Shown here one piece after another: positions 43,804-52,150 of a stretch of DNA of 64,000 nt. Every line of letters starts with the position of its first letter. Position 1 is the stretch's first letter. The DNA lies in contig CANOKL010000007.1 of the NCBI GenBank assembly GCA_947566645.1, positions 47,222 through 111,221 on the forward strand. Reading direction: 5' to 3'. The stretch comes from an uncultured Lachnospiraceae bacterium. Its GTDB lineage: Bacteria > Bacillota > Clostridia > Lachnospirales > Lachnospiraceae. Both the position numbers and the translations under genes were made by a program. A model generated the notes under the pieces. It worked only from the letters and a program-made list of their open reading frames with translations, searched no databases and was not told the DNA's origin.

Positions 43804-44412
43804 ATGATTACAGTCAATGCAATGGGGGATAATTGTCCTATCCCGGTTATTAAGACCAAAAAGGCAATGCAGGCACTTACAGGGCCGGAGACAATTGAGG
43901 TTCTGGTTGACAATGAGATTGCGGTACAGAATGTATCCAAGATGGCAGCCAGTGCAGGCGGGCAGGTTTCTTCTGAGAAGCTTGGGGACGCAGAGTTTAA
44001 GATCAGTATTGCAATGGAGGGCGCGCCGCAGGCAGAGGCTGCTGAGGAAGAGGCTGTATGTGCGCCGGATGCGAGAAGTAATACGGTTGTGGCAGTATCC
44101 TCAGACCGCATGGGAAGCGGCAATGATGAGCTGGGAAAGGTTCTGATCAAGGGATTTATCTTTGCGGTTACACAGCTTGATACTTTGCCGAAGACCATGC
44201 TCTTCTATAACGGTGGAGCAACCCTTACAACAGAGGGCTCTGATTCTCTGGAGGATCTGAAGTCACTGGAGGCACAGGGTGTGGAGATCATGACATGCGG
44301 CACCTGCTTGGATTACTATGGACTGAAGGACAAGCTTGCGGTAGGAAGCGTTACGAACATGTACAGCATTGTTGAGACAATGGCAAATGCAGGAAAGATT
44401 ATAAAACCTTAA
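43804..44412 (+). CDS. yedF: Sulfurtransferase-like selenium metabolism protein YedF
   Basis: The 202-residue protein has an N-terminal TusA-like domain with MGDNCPIPVIKTKKAM (Cys11 in CPxP) and a C-terminal DsrE-like domain with FIFAVTQLDTLPKTMLFYNGG and MTCGTCLDYYGLKDKL. This two-domain form regularly accompanies selD in selenium-using bacteria and is thought to handle selenium or selenide, though its reaction is not settled. ATG 43804 follows AAAGGTGG; the frame is open further upstream but the protein matches the family from here. It leads the selenium block, 162 bases before selD. Confidence 0.9.
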   Translation: MITVNAMGDNCPIPVIKTKKAMQALTGPETIEVLVDNEIAVQNVSKMAASAGGQVSSEKLGDAEFKISIAMEGAPQAEAAEEEAVCAPDARSNTVVAVSSDRMGSGNDELGKVLIKGFIFAVTQLDTLPKTMLFYNGGATLTTEGSDSLEDLKSLEAQGVEIMTCGTCLDYYGLKDKLAVGSVTNMYSIVETMANAGKIIKP

Positions 44413-44435
44413 AAAACAGGAAATGCTAATGTAGG

Positions 44436-44475
44436 AAAAGGGGCTTTTCTCTGTACCGGCAGGAGAGCCCCTTTT
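44436..44475 (+). terminator. Terminator or attenuator between yedF and selD
   Basis: AAAAGGGGCT (44436-44445) pairs with AGCCCCTTTT (44466-44475); the U-rich end of the stem is followed by CGAAT. It may end most yedF transcripts or lower selD expression relative to yedF. Confidence 0.65.
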
Positions 44476-44574
44476 CGAATACTTCCGGGAATCGGGCTGT
44501 GTTCATGACAGGGACGGGGCCCGGAATGTAACACCGGTAGTAGTATTATTATAAAGAATAGGAGGAAATAAGTC

Positions 44575-45615
44575 ATGAAGTCAGATGTGAGACTTACAAC
44601 ATTAAGCAAAACTGCAGGGTGAGCGGCCAAGATCGGTCCGGAGACCCTTGCCCAGGTTCTGGGCAAGCTGCCTCAGTTTCATGATGACAATCTAATAGTA
44701 GGAATCGAGACATCAGATGATGCGGCCATATACAAGGTCACTGATGACATTGCGATGATTCAGACCGTTGACTTCTTTACTCCGATTGTTGATGATCCAT
44801 ATATGTTTGGACAGATTGCTGCTGCCAACTCCCTGAGTGACGTGTGGGCCATGGGAGGCGAGCCGGCAGTAGCACTGAATATCGTCGGTTTTCCCAATTG
44901 TCTGGATCCGGCGATACTTGGCGACATCCTTGCGGGTGGCGCGGCGAAGGTGAAAGAAGCAGGAGCGGTACTGGTAGGCGGACATTCCGTACAGGACGAT
45001 GAGCCGAAATACGGATTGTGTGTGTCAGGCTTTGTACACCCTGATAAGATATTTAAAAATTATGGCTGCAGGCCAGGGGACATCCTGGTACTCACGAAGC
45101 AGATCGGGAGCGGTGTGGTGAACACTGCCATCAAAGCGGAGATGGCAAGTGCTTCTGCAATCCGTGAGGCACAGACAGTCATGGCATCCCTGAATAAGAA
45201 GGGCAAGCAGGTGGTGGAAACCTATGATGTATCTGCATGCACCGATATTACGGGATTCGGGCTTCTCGGGCACTGCGTAGAGATGGCAGGAGCCAGTGAG
45301 GTCACATTTGAGATAAATGTAAAAGATGTTGCATATTTTGAAGATGCAATTGCCTATGCGAAGATGGGACTGATTCCCGCGGGGGCTTATAAGAACCGGG
45401 GATATTCGATTGGAAAAGTGGATACAGGAGGCGTGGAGGAGCACTATCTTGATCTCCTTTATGACCCGCAGACATCCGGCGGACTGCTGATCAGTGTTGC
45501 GCAGGGAGACTTAAAGCGGGTGCTGGATGATTTTGCCCATGTGGATATGGACACACAGGTGTCTGTAATCGGAAGAGTGGCAGAAAAGAGTGACAAATTA
45601 ATCCGTCTGTTCTGA
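44575..45615 (+). CDS. selD: Selenide, water dikinase (selenophosphate synthetase), selenocysteine-containing
   Basis: SelD makes selenophosphate from selenide and ATP, the selenium donor for selenocysteine. The frame runs from ATG 44575, preceded by AGGAGG, through an in-frame TGA at 44620-44622 to the stop at 45613-45615: 346 residues, the usual length. The TGA is codon 16, in SKTAG-U-AAKIG, exactly where other SelD proteins have the catalytic Cys or Sec. Downstream are DDAAIYK, the metal-binding TVDFFTPIVDDP, AANSLSDVWAMGG and TDITGFGLLGH. A SECIS-like hairpin follows the TGA. Gene callers that treat TGA as stop would annotate only 44755-45615, losing the active site. So the selenium pathway here needs its own product. 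Confidence 0.95.
44647..44667 (+). promoter_or_regulatory. Bacterial SECIS-like hairpin in selD
   Basis: CTTGCCCAG (44647-44655) pairs perfectly with CTGGGCAAG (44659-44667), 24 bases after the selD TGA, inside the coding region. Bacterial SECIS elements recognised by SelB lie just 3' of the UGA, and the apical AGGUUCU is similar to the AGGUCU loop of the E. coli fdhF element. The fold is seen; SelB binding is inferred. Confidence 0.7.
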
Positions 45616-45709
45616 TGCAGAGCTGTGTGGAGTCCGCGAATGCTGAGATGGCTGAAAACAGCGAATGCTGATGTGATTGAAAATAGCAGCTAGGAACAGA
45701 AGGAAAAGC

Positions 45710-45855
45710 GTTACTATTCACGGGGCCGTGCACCTCGCTGCACGGCATCCGAGCCAGTAAAGTGGTGGTTTCCGGCATCCAGCCCCTCGCTGAAAGCGAC
45801 TTTTAAATGGGCTGGATGCGTGCTATGAACGGACGGTTAGTACGTTCATAGCAAC
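45710..45855 (+). repeat. Dispersed GTTACTATTC element, 146-base copy
   Basis: The element starts GTTACTATTCACGG and ends CGTTCATAGCAAC, the same imperfect inverted ends as the 49-base copy at 6.9 kb. Its first 51 bases match 19902-19952. Inside are the hairpins GCCGTGC/GCACGGC and CATCCAGCCC/GGGCTGGATG. It fills the selD-selA intergenic region and ends 24 bases before selA. No coding capacity. Confidence 0.8.
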
Positions 45856-45879
45856 AGAAAAGCAGAAGGGAATAAGAAT

Positions 45880-47445
45880 ATGAACAAGAATATGTTGTAC
45901 CGCAGCATACCAAAGGTTGACATCCTGCTGGAGGACGAGGCAATTCAGGCACTCATTGCCCGCTACAGCAGAGAGACAGTCATGGAATCCATCCATATAG
46001 AGATGGACAGGCTGCGAAGATATATCGGACAATGTGAGGATGAAGAGAAGGCAAGAATGCAGATCAGTCTTCTCACAGCACATATAGAGATGACAGTAGG
46101 GGCGATGCATACGCCGAATATGCGCATGGTCGTGAATGGGACGGGTACGATTCTCCATACGAATCTTGGCCGTGCGCCCATAAGCCCGGAGCACATGAAA
46201 CGGATCGCGCAGATTGCCACGGGGTATTCCAATCTGGAATACAATCTTGAGGCAGGAAGACGCGGAGAGCGTTATTCTCATTTTGAAAAACTTCTATGTA
46301 AGATAACAGGGGCTGAGGCTGCCATGGCAGTGAATAATAACGCGGCGGCTGTGATGCTGATCCTGAGTTCCCTCGCCAAAGGCGGAGAGGTGATTGTATC
46401 CCGCGGGGAGCTGGTGGAGATCGGCGGTAAGTTCCGGATACCGGATGTAATGGAGCAGAGCGGGGCAGCACTTGTGGAGGTTGGAACCACTAACAAGACC
46501 CATTATGATGATTATGAAAATGCAATTACAGAGGAGACGAAGGCGCTTCTTAAGGTGCATACAAGTAACTACAGAATTATTGGATTTACCGATACGGTTG
46601 GGATTGATGAGCTGATTCCTCTGGCAAAGGAGCATGAGCTTCCTGTAATCGAAGACCTGGGAAGCGGTGTACTGGTCGATCTGAGCAAATATGGCATTAC
46701 CTATGAGCCGACTGTACAGGAATCCATCAGAAAAGGGGCGGATGTAGTCTGCTTCAGCGGCGACAAGCTGTTGGGCGGGCCCCAGGCAGGCATTATCATA
46801 GGCAGAAAAAAATATATTGACATGATGAAGAAGAATCAGCTTACAAGGGCGCTGCGTATTGACAAATTTACGGCAGCAGCACTGGAGCTCGTCCTGCAGG
46901 AATATCTGTCAGAGGAGAAGGCAGTTCAGCATCTTCCGGTGCTTCGTATGATCACCATGCCATTTGAAGAGACGGAAAAGAATGCACGTACCCTGTGCAG
47001 AATGCTCAGGAGGGCGTCTCTTCCGGCAAAGATTGAGCCCCAGAGATGTGAATCCCAGATAGGGGGAGGATCCCTTCCCCTGGAGCGGATCCCCAGTATG
47101 GCAGCAGCTATACGCCCGGAGAAGATCAGCGTGGCGGAACTGGAGGAGCGCATGAGACATCTCCCGGTGCCGGTCATTCCAAGAACATCCAATGACACGA
47201 TTCTATTAGACGTGCGCACCATAGAAAAGCATTTGTTTTCTACGATTGTAAACCAGTTAAAGGAGCTTGACGTACTGGAGGAGGTAAGCCTTATCGGAGA
47301 ACGGCAGACAGGAGCAAAAGAGGCAGGCCTTACAGAAGAACGGCATCCGGGAGCAAAAGAGGTAAGCCTTACAGAAGAACGGCAGACGAAGGCAAAAGAG
47401 GCAGGCCTTACAGGGAAACATCAGACAGGAGCAGACGAAGTATGA
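45880..47445 (+). CDS. selA: L-seryl-tRNA(Sec) selenium transferase with repeat tail
   Basis: SelA converts seryl-tRNA(Sec) to selenocysteinyl-tRNA(Sec) using selenophosphate and pyridoxal phosphate. Conserved parts include RMVVNGTGTILHTNLGRAP, NNNAAAVMLIL, GTTNKTHYDDYENAI, IEDLGSGVLVDL and CFSGDKLLGGPQAG with the cofactor-binding Lys296. Residues 1-467 cover the whole family length. The product then carries 54 more residues: four 13-residue tandem repeats (EVSLIGERQTGAK and variants) and EV. The stop overlaps selB as ATGA. AAGGG lies about ten bases before the ATG; a second ATG nine bases later is possible. The repeat tail is unusual. Confidence 0.95.
   Translation: MNKNMLYRSIPKVDILLEDEAIQALIARYSRETVMESIHIEMDRLRRYIGQCEDEEKARMQISLLTAHIEMTVGAMHTPNMRMVVNGTGTILHTNLGRAPISPEHMKRIAQIATGYSNLEYNLEAGRRGERYSHFEKLLCKITGAEAAMAVNNNAAAVMLILSSLAKGGEVIVSRGELVEIGGKFRIPDVMEQSGAALVEVGTTNKTHYDDYENAITEETKALLKVHTSNYRIIGFTDTVGIDELIPLAKEHELPVIEDLGSGVLVDLSKYGITYEPTVQESIRKGADVVCFSGDKLLGGPQAGIIIGRKKYIDMMKKNQLTRALRIDKFTAAALELVLQEYLSEEKAVQHLPVLRMITMPFEETEKNARTLCRMLRRASLPAKIEPQRCESQIGGGSLPLERIPSMAAAIRPEKISVAELEERMRHLPVPVIPRTSNDTILLDVRTIEKHLFSTIVNQLKELDVLEEVSLIGERQTGAKEAGLTEERHPGAKEVSLTEERQTKAKEAGLTGKHQTGADEV
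47281..47436 (+). repeat. Four 39-base tandem repeats at the 3' end of selA
   Basis: Units at 47281-47319, 47320-47358, 47359-47397 and 47398-47436 keep the reading frame and code for 13 residues each, alternating EVSLxxERQTxAK and EAGLTxxxxxGAx. Units 1 and 3, and 2 and 4, are most alike, suggesting duplication of a 78-base pair of units. Confidence 0.9.
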
Positions 47446-49358
47446 AGAATATAATCATCGGTACAGCCGGACATATTGACCATGGGAAGACCACTCTGAT
47501 TAAAGCACTGACCGGACGCAATACAGACCGGTGGGAAGAAGAACAGAGAAGAGGGATTACCATTGACCTGGGGTTCACCTGGTTTGATCTGCCTGGGGGC
47601 GACCGGGCAGGAATCATTGATGTGCCCGGACACGAAAAGTTCATTAACAATATGGTTGCGGGTGTTGTGGGGATGGATCTTGTGCTTCTTGTGATCGCCG
47701 CGGATGAGGGCATCATGCCCCAGACCAGAGAGCATGTGGATATCCTTCACCTTCTTGGCATCGAGAAGAGCATTATTGTACTGAATAAATGTGATCTGGT
47801 AGATGAGGAATGGATAGAGCTTGTGGAGGAGGAAGTCCGTGAGGAGCTGGAAGGGACATTTCTGGAACATGCACCGGTGCTTAAGGTATCTGCCGCAACC
47901 GGGCAGGGACTTCATGAACTGGTAGAGATCATTGAACATATGACAAGGGACGAAGTGGTAACAAAGGATACGCAGACAATACCAAGACTTCCCATTGACC
48001 GTGCATTCAGCCTGTCCGGGTTCGGGACCATTATAACCGGAACCCTGGTATCAGGGACGATCACAAAGGAGGATACACTAGAGATGTATCCCATTGGAAA
48101 GGAATGTAAGATCCGGAGTATCCAGGTACACGGAGAGGACAAGAAGGCATGTTATGCCGGACAGCGTGTTGCCATTAATCTTTCTAACGTGAAAAAACGT
48201 GAGATTCAGCGGGGTTGTGTACTGGCGCCGCCAGACAGCATGAAGAATACGGATCTTCTGGATGTACGGCTTGATATGCTGGATTCCTCCATGCGGGTAC
48301 TGACCAATCATACCAGGCTGCATTTTTTCACTGGTACAAGCGAGATTCTGTGCCGCGCCGTGCTTCTTGACAAGGAAGAACTGGGGCCGGGAGAGAGCGG
48401 ATATGTACAACTCCGCCTGGAAGAAGAACTGGCTGTAAGGCGCGGAGATAAATTTGTCGTGAGATTCTATTCTCCCATGGAGACCATCGGAGGAGGCGTA
48501 ATCCTAGAGCCAAATCCTGCCGTGAAGAGGCGGTTCCGCGAGGAAGTGATCGAGGAGCTTAAGAGAAAGGAATCCGGTTCTTCGGCAGACGTCATTGAGC
48601 TTCATGTGAAGGAGCATGGGGACACACTGATCACACTGGCTGAGCTGGCAAAGCTTACCGCGCTCTCAGCCGATGAGGTGAAGGAGGATGTCTGCAAGTT
48701 GGAAGAAGAGGGAAGAGTCCGTACATTTACTATGAGAAAGGACATCTATGTATGGCACGCAGATAGTGAGCACGCCATGCTGCATACACTCCTTGATACG
48801 CTTGAAGCTTATGAGAAGGCACATCCATACCGTTATGGCATGAAGAAGGCGGAAGCCCAGATGACGCATTTCAAAAAGATTAAGGCAAATGTATTCGACA
48901 GGATTGTAGAAGCCTTCGAGGAAGCAGGCCAGGTAAAGCGTGTGGAGGAGTTTCTGTGCACTCCTGAGTACGAGGTGAAAAAAGACGGAACCTACGAAAA
49001 AATCTCCGGAAAGCTGTTAGATACAGCCAGAAAGGCAAAGTACGATTTTGTACGTTATTCAGAGATTGATTTTGGAAAAACCACCTCAGAGGTCACAGAT
49101 GACATTCTGAATATCCTCCTGGTGGAAGGACAGCTTGTCCGGGTTACGGATGATATGTATACAGAAAAATCCTATATGGAAGAAGCAGAGAGAATTATAC
49201 GGGAAAAGCTTAAGGAAGATCCTGTTATCACAATTGCACAGGTCCGTGATATATTTAAAACAAGCAGAAAGAGTGCCAAACCAATACTGGAATATATGGA
49301 CAGTATCAAAGTCACGAAAAAAATCGGAGCAGAAAGTGAAAGGGTGGCATACGAATGA
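47442..49358 (+). CDS. selB: Selenocysteine-specific translation elongation factor
   Basis: SelB carries Sec-tRNA(Sec) to ribosomes stalled at UGA next to a SECIS. The 638-residue protein has the GTPase motifs GTAGHIDHGKTTL (P-loop), DVPGHEKFI and NKCD, EF-Tu-like domains 2 and 3, and a long C-terminal region of winged helices (about residues 380-638; LITLAELAKLTALSADEVKEDV, ITIAQVRDIFKTSRKSAKPILEYMD) that binds SECIS RNA. It overlaps selA and the LysR gene by four bases each, so the three are translationally coupled. Confidence 0.95.
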   Translation: MKNIIIGTAGHIDHGKTTLIKALTGRNTDRWEEEQRRGITIDLGFTWFDLPGGDRAGIIDVPGHEKFINNMVAGVVGMDLVLLVIAADEGIMPQTREHVDILHLLGIEKSIIVLNKCDLVDEEWIELVEEEVREELEGTFLEHAPVLKVSAATGQGLHELVEIIEHMTRDEVVTKDTQTIPRLPIDRAFSLSGFGTIITGTLVSGTITKEDTLEMYPIGKECKIRSIQVHGEDKKACYAGQRVAINLSNVKKREIQRGCVLAPPDSMKNTDLLDVRLDMLDSSMRVLTNHTRLHFFTGTSEILCRAVLLDKEELGPGESGYVQLRLEEELAVRRGDKFVVRFYSPMETIGGGVILEPNPAVKRRFREEVIEELKRKESGSSADVIELHVKEHGDTLITLAELAKLTALSADEVKEDVCKLEEEGRVRTFTMRKDIYVWHADSEHAMLHTLLDTLEAYEKAHPYRYGMKKAEAQMTHFKKIKANVFDRIVEAFEEAGQVKRVEEFLCTPEYEVKKDGTYEKISGKLLDTARKAKYDFVRYSEIDFGKTTSEVTDDILNILLVEGQLVRVTDDMYTEKSYMEEAERIIREKLKEDPVITIAQVRDIFKTSRKSAKPILEYMDSIKVTKKIGAESERVAYE

Positions 49359-50275
49359 ACTTAAAGCAGCTTGAAGCATTTGTGCATGTAGCAGAGGGAG
49401 GGAGTTTTTCAAAAGCAGCAAAGGCGCTTTTTCTGACACAGCCAACAATCAGCGCACATGTGTCTTCTTTGGAAAAAGAATTAAACGCCAGATTATTTAT
49501 CAGAAATACAAAAGAGGTCAATCTGTCTGAAGACGGGAAAGATCTGTATAAATATGCAAAACAGATTGTGGAGTTGGAAAAGAACATAGAGGAACGCTTC
49601 GGCACAAGGCCGGATGAAGGAAAGCAGTGCATCACCATCGCTGCATCCACCATACCGGCACAGTATCTCCTGCCGAGAATCCTTATCCGGTTCAGGGAAA
49701 AATATCCGGATGAGCAGTTTAAGATCGTGGAAGCCGACAGCAGCGAGGTGGTTGTCCGGATCGTGGAACATATGGCAGACATCGGATTTACCGGAACTGT
49801 CCTGGAGAAAAAGCACTGCAAGTACATACCGTTTTACAAAGACGAGCTGGCAATTATAACTCCCAATACAGAGAAATACCAGAAGATCAGGAAGGAGGGG
49901 GAAGGCAGCATTGCCTGGCTCAAAAAAGAACAGCTCATTATGAGAGAAGAGGGCTCCGGAACACGTAATGAAGCAGAAAAACAGCTGAAAACAGCAGGAG
50001 TGGAGCTCGCACATCTGAATGTAATCGCAAGCATTGCCAATCAGGAGACAATCAAAAAGTCTGTAGAGCAGGGAGTAGGCATCACAATCCTCTCCAGGCT
50101 TGCGGCAGCAGAGGAGGAAAAAGAAGGACGCCTCCTTACATTTCCAATCCCAGGGGCAGACGAAGGCAGAGACATCAATCTCGTGTATAACAAAAACTAT
50201 CAGCTGTCCCATTCAGCGGAAAGGTTTATAAAAGTTGTAAAAGAAGTGTATTTGGGGACGCAGCCAATGCAATAG
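49355..50275 (+). CDS. LysR-family regulator linked to selenium metabolism
   Basis: The 306-residue regulator starts with a LysR helix-turn-helix (MNLKQLEAFVHVAEGGSFSKAAKALFLTQPTISAHV) followed by a periplasmic-binding-like effector domain with AASTIPAQYLLPRIL and ILSRLAAAEEEKEG. Its ATG overlaps the selB stop, so it belongs to the sel operon. LysR proteins in this position are a recurring feature of Clostridial selA-selB operons and are annotated as selenium-metabolism-associated regulators. The ligand and target promoters are unknown; relatives near sulfur genes sense reduced sulfur compounds. Confidence 0.9.
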   Translation: MNLKQLEAFVHVAEGGSFSKAAKALFLTQPTISAHVSSLEKELNARLFIRNTKEVNLSEDGKDLYKYAKQIVELEKNIEERFGTRPDEGKQCITIAASTIPAQYLLPRILIRFREKYPDEQFKIVEADSSEVVVRIVEHMADIGFTGTVLEKKHCKYIPFYKDELAIITPNTEKYQKIRKEGEGSIAWLKKEQLIMREEGSGTRNEAEKQLKTAGVELAHLNVIASIANQETIKKSVEQGVGITILSRLAAAEEEKEGRLLTFPIPGADEGRDINLVYNKNYQLSHSAERFIKVVKEVYLGTQPMQ

Positions 50276-50308
50276 AATACTTGCGGAAGGGAGTGTGCAG
50301 CAGAATGA

Positions 50309-51109
50309 GTGAGGTTATCACGACCACCTCGGAAAAATACTGTAAGTAAATTAATCCAAAAAGGCTCCTCTGATATAAAAATAGCGATGGAGGATCTGCT
50401 TGCAGGTAAAAGCATTTCAACAGGCATTGATGAAGAGATTATATTTGAACAGTTAGAAGACAGCAGCGAAGCAATCTGGAGCCTTCTTCTCGCATCAGGA
50501 TATCTGAAAGTAGAAGGGGTATCCCAGGCCTCTGACGAGGAAGACAGTATTTACCTTCTGGCGCTGACCAACCTTGAGGTCAGAAAATCATTTCGTAAGA
50601 TGATACAGGGATGGTTTAAGAAAGCCTCGGCACGCTATAACGACTTTATTAAAGCCCTCCTCGCGGGCAATGTCGGCTACATGAATCAATATATGAATGC
50701 CATGACATCATCTGTATTCAGCTTCTTTGACACAGGAAACCACCCGTCTGAACGGACAGAACCCGAACGATTTTATCATGGCTTTGTCCTGGGGCTGATC
50801 GCAGATGCCAGTCTGGATTATACTGTCACCTCGAACCGGGAAAGCGGTTTTGGAAGATATGATGTCATCATGGAACCTGATGATAAAGGCGCAGATGCAT
50901 ATATATTCGAATTTAAGGTAAGGGATCCTGGCTCCGAATCCACGTTGGAAGAAACTGTCCAGAATGCCCTGGCGCAGATAGAACAGAAAAATTATGACGC
51001 GATATTAACAGCAAAAGGAATCCCCCGCCGCCAGATCCGCCATTATGGCTTTGCTTTCGAGGGGAAAACGGTTCTGATCAGTTTGGGGACGGGGCATTTT
51101 TTGCCATAG
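50309..51109 (+). pseudogene. Truncated AAA-ATPase-like/PD-(D/E)XK protein (DUF1703 family), C-terminal half only
   Basis: The open frame codes for about 266 residues matching the C-terminal half of the DUF1703 proteins: VSKLIQKGSSDIKIAMEDLL, ALTNLEVRKSFRKMIQGWF, ERFYHGFVLGLIAD and the nuclease-type GFGRYDVIMEP with AYIFEFKVRD. The whole ATPase half with its Walker motifs is absent, and no plausible start with a ribosome site exists: the frame's first codon is a GTG within junction sequence. The last residues (LGTGHFLP) are coded by the REP element at 51085. This is a remnant, the fourth family member in the window. Confidence 0.75.
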
Positions 51110-51160
51110 CACGCCCGGGAAGCTCCTGTGGAGCTATTGAGGTGAAAAATGCCCCGTCCC
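51085..51160. repeat. REP-like element, GGGGACGGGGC family, asymmetric copy
   Basis: It begins GGGGACGGGGCATTTTTT and ends GAAAAATGCCCCGTCCC, with a middle that includes GAAGCTCC and GGAGCTAT. The left arm codes for the end of the truncated ATPase frame, so the repeat inserted into or at the edge of that gene. The right part (51128-51160) recurs at 52112-52144. Confidence 0.8.
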
Positions 51161-51178
51161 AGATTTACAAATACGATG

Positions 51179-52027
51179 TTATTTTGGACCGTCAGCCTCA
51201 TTGTTTGATTCAGATAGCTGCATATTGCCGGTCAGGTTTCCGGTTTGTTTTCTTGCTTCAATCTTTTGGAGTACATCGTAGGGCAGTATAATGTCTTTTG
51301 TTTCGTCAAAGAATGTTTTTTGTTCGTGTTCGAGACACTCTGTTAACTTTCTTAAATCTCCAGCGGTTTGTGCTTTATTTAAGGCATGGCTGTATGTTAT
51401 CTTGTTTTTATCATGTATAATGATTGGAATCATATTATATTTTAATGATTCTCTGAATAAAATCATTCTTCCAGTGCGTCCGTTTCCATCCTGGAAGGGA
51501 TGAATGTTTTCGTAATCTGCATGTAATCTGGCAAGATCCCTGACAGTTGGTGTTTGAATTTGTAGATAGGTGTTTAGTAATGCTGTCATATCTCTTGGAA
51601 CATCTTGTGGTAATGATGTAGTAATGTTGGATACAAAATTTCTTCTGTTTTTAAAATCACCGCATGGATATCCGTTTGCCATATCTTCAAATACACCTGT
51701 TTTTAAATTATAATGCATTTGTTTGATAAGGTGGATGCTTAATGGTTGATCCAGTGTTTGAATAACTTGGTTGAACATACGGAAGTGACCTGTCATTTCT
51801 TCGATGTCTTTTGTCCGAATGAGCACGTCACCTTCGTTGGAAATTGTACCTGTTTCAAACATGCTTGCAGTTTGTTGTTCTGTGAGTGTACTTCCTTCAA
51901 TACGATTGGAATTGTATGCCATTGTGCGTTGTATGAATCCGTAGATGCCGTTTCTTTTTTCAGTTTTCATTTCGTATAGCAGTTGTCTTTTAAGTTCTGT
52001 AATATATTGTTCTTTTATGGTTGCCAT
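51179..52027 (-). CDS. Fic-domain protein, class II type
   Basis: Fic proteins usually transfer AMP from ATP to target proteins. The 282-residue product has the active site HPFQDGNGRTGR (His176), and upstream the inhibitory helix motif SNRIEG (Ser40-Glu44-Gly45), fitting the [S/T]xxxE[G/N] rule for class II proteins that block their own ATP site. The flap segment and FEDMANGYPCGDFKNRRNFV are also typical. AAGGAGG precedes the ATG by nine bases. No separate antitoxin gene is evident, consistent with self-inhibition, though a 38-residue gene lies just upstream on the same strand. Targets are unknown. Confidence 0.92.
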   Translation of the reverse strand: MATIKEQYITELKRQLLYEMKTEKRNGIYGFIQRTMAYNSNRIEGSTLTEQQTASMFETGTISNEGDVLIRTKDIEEMTGHFRMFNQVIQTLDQPLSIHLIKQMHYNLKTGVFEDMANGYPCGDFKNRRNFVSNITTSLPQDVPRDMTALLNTYLQIQTPTVRDLARLHADYENIHPFQDGNGRTGRMILFRESLKYNMIPIIIHDKNKITYSHALNKAQTAGDLRKLTECLEHEQKTFFDETKDIILPYDVLQKIEARKQTGNLTGNMQLSESNNEADGPK

Positions 52028-52111
52028 ATTGTGTGGCCTCCTTATCGTTTTTGTGTATGTACTCGTTTGCCTTATGAGGGTGTGGCTGTATTATAACATG
52101 GAACGGATTCA

Positions 52112-52145
52112 GTGGAGCTATTGAGGTGAAAAATGCCCCGTCCCC
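52112..52145. repeat. REP-like element, right half only
   Basis: A 33-base match to the right part of the copy at 51128-51160 (GTGGAGCTATTGAGG and then AAAAATGCCCCGTCCC). The left arm is missing. The two flank the Fic gene as direct copies. Confidence 0.75.
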
Positions 52146-52150
52146 AAAGG

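Noticed and set aside
45616..45879. selD-selA gap as the site of the tRNA-Sec gene
   Set aside because: No tRNA arm pattern or UCA anticodon loop was found; the gap is filled by a dispersed repeat.
50305..50349. ATG 50305 as a start for the truncated DUF1703 gene
   Set aside because: That frame stops after 14 codons and is not the frame of the family match, so the gene has no valid start.
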